This document shows, in pieces, positions 63,676 to 64,000 of a stretch of 64,000 bases of DNA. The notes under the pieces were generated by a model. The model saw nothing but the letters and a program-made list of their open reading frames with translations, made no database searches and had not been told where the DNA came from. Both the position numbers and the translations under genes were made by a program. The stretch covers positions 868,001-932,000 of the forward strand of contig CAVWLJ010000010.1 in NCBI GenBank assembly GCA_963755755.1. The letters run 5' to 3'. The DNA is from DATKNA01 sp963755755 (GTDB taxonomy: Bacteria; Actinomycetota; Actinomycetes; Actinomycetales; Kineosporiaceae). Position 1 is the stretch's first letter, and the number at the start of each line of letters is the position of its first letter.

Positions 63676-64000
63676 GGCCGCACCGCCTCGACCAGCACGG
63701 CCACGCCCTGCCCTCCGCCGATCGCGCAGGCCGCCACCCCGAGCCGGCCGAGCCCGCGGCGCACCAGCCGGGAGTGCAGCCGGACGACGAGCAGAGCCCC
63801 GCTGGCCGCCCACGGGTGACCCAGCGCGATGGCGCCGCCGTCCGGGCAGACACGCCCGGCGTCCGCGCCGAGAGGATCCAGCCCGAGGGCGTCGGTGCAT
63901 GCGAGCACCTGGGCGGCGAACGCCTCGGTGATCTCGACCACGTCCAGGTCGTCCAGGGCCAGCGAGGCACGCTCGAGTACCTGCCTGATCGCGGGCACCG
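63672..64000 (-). CDS. Thiolase (acetyl-CoA acetyltransferase), C-terminal part
   Basis: The 3' end of a thiolase gene running off the window end; about 109 residues are visible. VVEITEAFAAQVLACTDALG gives the conserved NEAFA-like region (here TEAFA, so the usual Asn is Thr), GGAIALGHPWAASGA holds the catalytic His, and AACAIGGGQGVAVLVE the second catalytic Cys. Its stop overlaps the BioM-like start by four bases. The N-terminus, with the nucleophilic Cys, lies beyond base 64000. Confidence 0.9.
   Translation of the reverse strand, partial: VPAIRQVLERASLALDDLDVVEITEAFAAQVLACTDALGLDPLGADAGRVCPDGGAIALGHPWAASGALLVVRLHSRLVRRGLGRLGVAACAIGGGQGVAVLVEAVRP

Overview
The window is a very high G+C, gene-dense piece of an actinobacterial chromosome. 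Gene content and order resemble the Pseudonocardiaceae/mycobacterial core: polA-rpsA-coaE-uvrB, uvrA, uvrC-rapZ-yvcK-whiA, gap-pgk-tpiA-secG, the tkt-to-pgl pentose-phosphate run, ctaB/ctaA, and a suf operon with its SufR repressor. WhiA, RbpA, OpcA, an acVLRF1-family protein and leaderless-looking promoters all point to Actinomycetota. Pseudonocardia or a close relative is my best guess; this is inference from order and content, not from a marker-gene comparison.

Layout. 1-9.2 kb: 3' part of polA, a UDP-sugar epimerase/decarboxylase, a convergent polysaccharide flippase and methyltransferase, rpsA with a clear promoter and terminator, an unknown protein, and coaE. 9.2-25.4 kb: the three nucleotide-excision-repair genes uvrB, uvrA and uvrC, with a TerC protein, a metallo-beta-lactamase-fold hydrolase and an MFS exporter. 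Between uvrA and uvrC lies an accessory amino-compound cluster: APC permease, glutamine-synthetase-like enzyme, FluG-type amidohydrolase and M20 amidohydrolase. All three uvr genes carry upstream sequences that look like the RecA-independent (PafBC) DNA-damage promoter. 25.4-34 kb: rapZ-yvcK-whiA; the glycolytic gap-pgk-tpiA genes; secG; rbpA; a GNAT enzyme; and an HTH/Clp-N protein whose promoter sits inside two matching operators.

34-42.4 kb (minus strand): tkt-tal-pgi-zwf-opcA-pgl, a nearly complete pentose-phosphate operon that includes pgi. 42.4-49.7 kb: heme genes ctaB and ctaA, an ECF sigma/anti-sigma pair, a class F sortase with a DUF4397 surface protein, and a two-gene ABC exporter. 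49.8-57.4 kb: sufR-sufB-sufD-Rieske-sufC-sufS-sufU-sufT followed by an acVLRF1-family gene. 57.3-64 kb: a GT-C glycosyltransferase, an unknown protein, a rhodanese, an MFS transporter, a DUF1697 protein, an ECF-transporter T/A pair (BioN/BioM-like) and the 3' end of a thiolase gene.

Data quality matters here. About a dozen genes, many of them normally essential (coaE, uvrC, tkt, tal, pgi, zwf, sufS), are broken by single-base indels, nearly all explained by one extra base. This looks like sequencing or assembly error, not decay, and I annotate those genes as intact-but-frameshifted. I saw no tRNA, rRNA, CRISPR array, insertion sequence or prophage.
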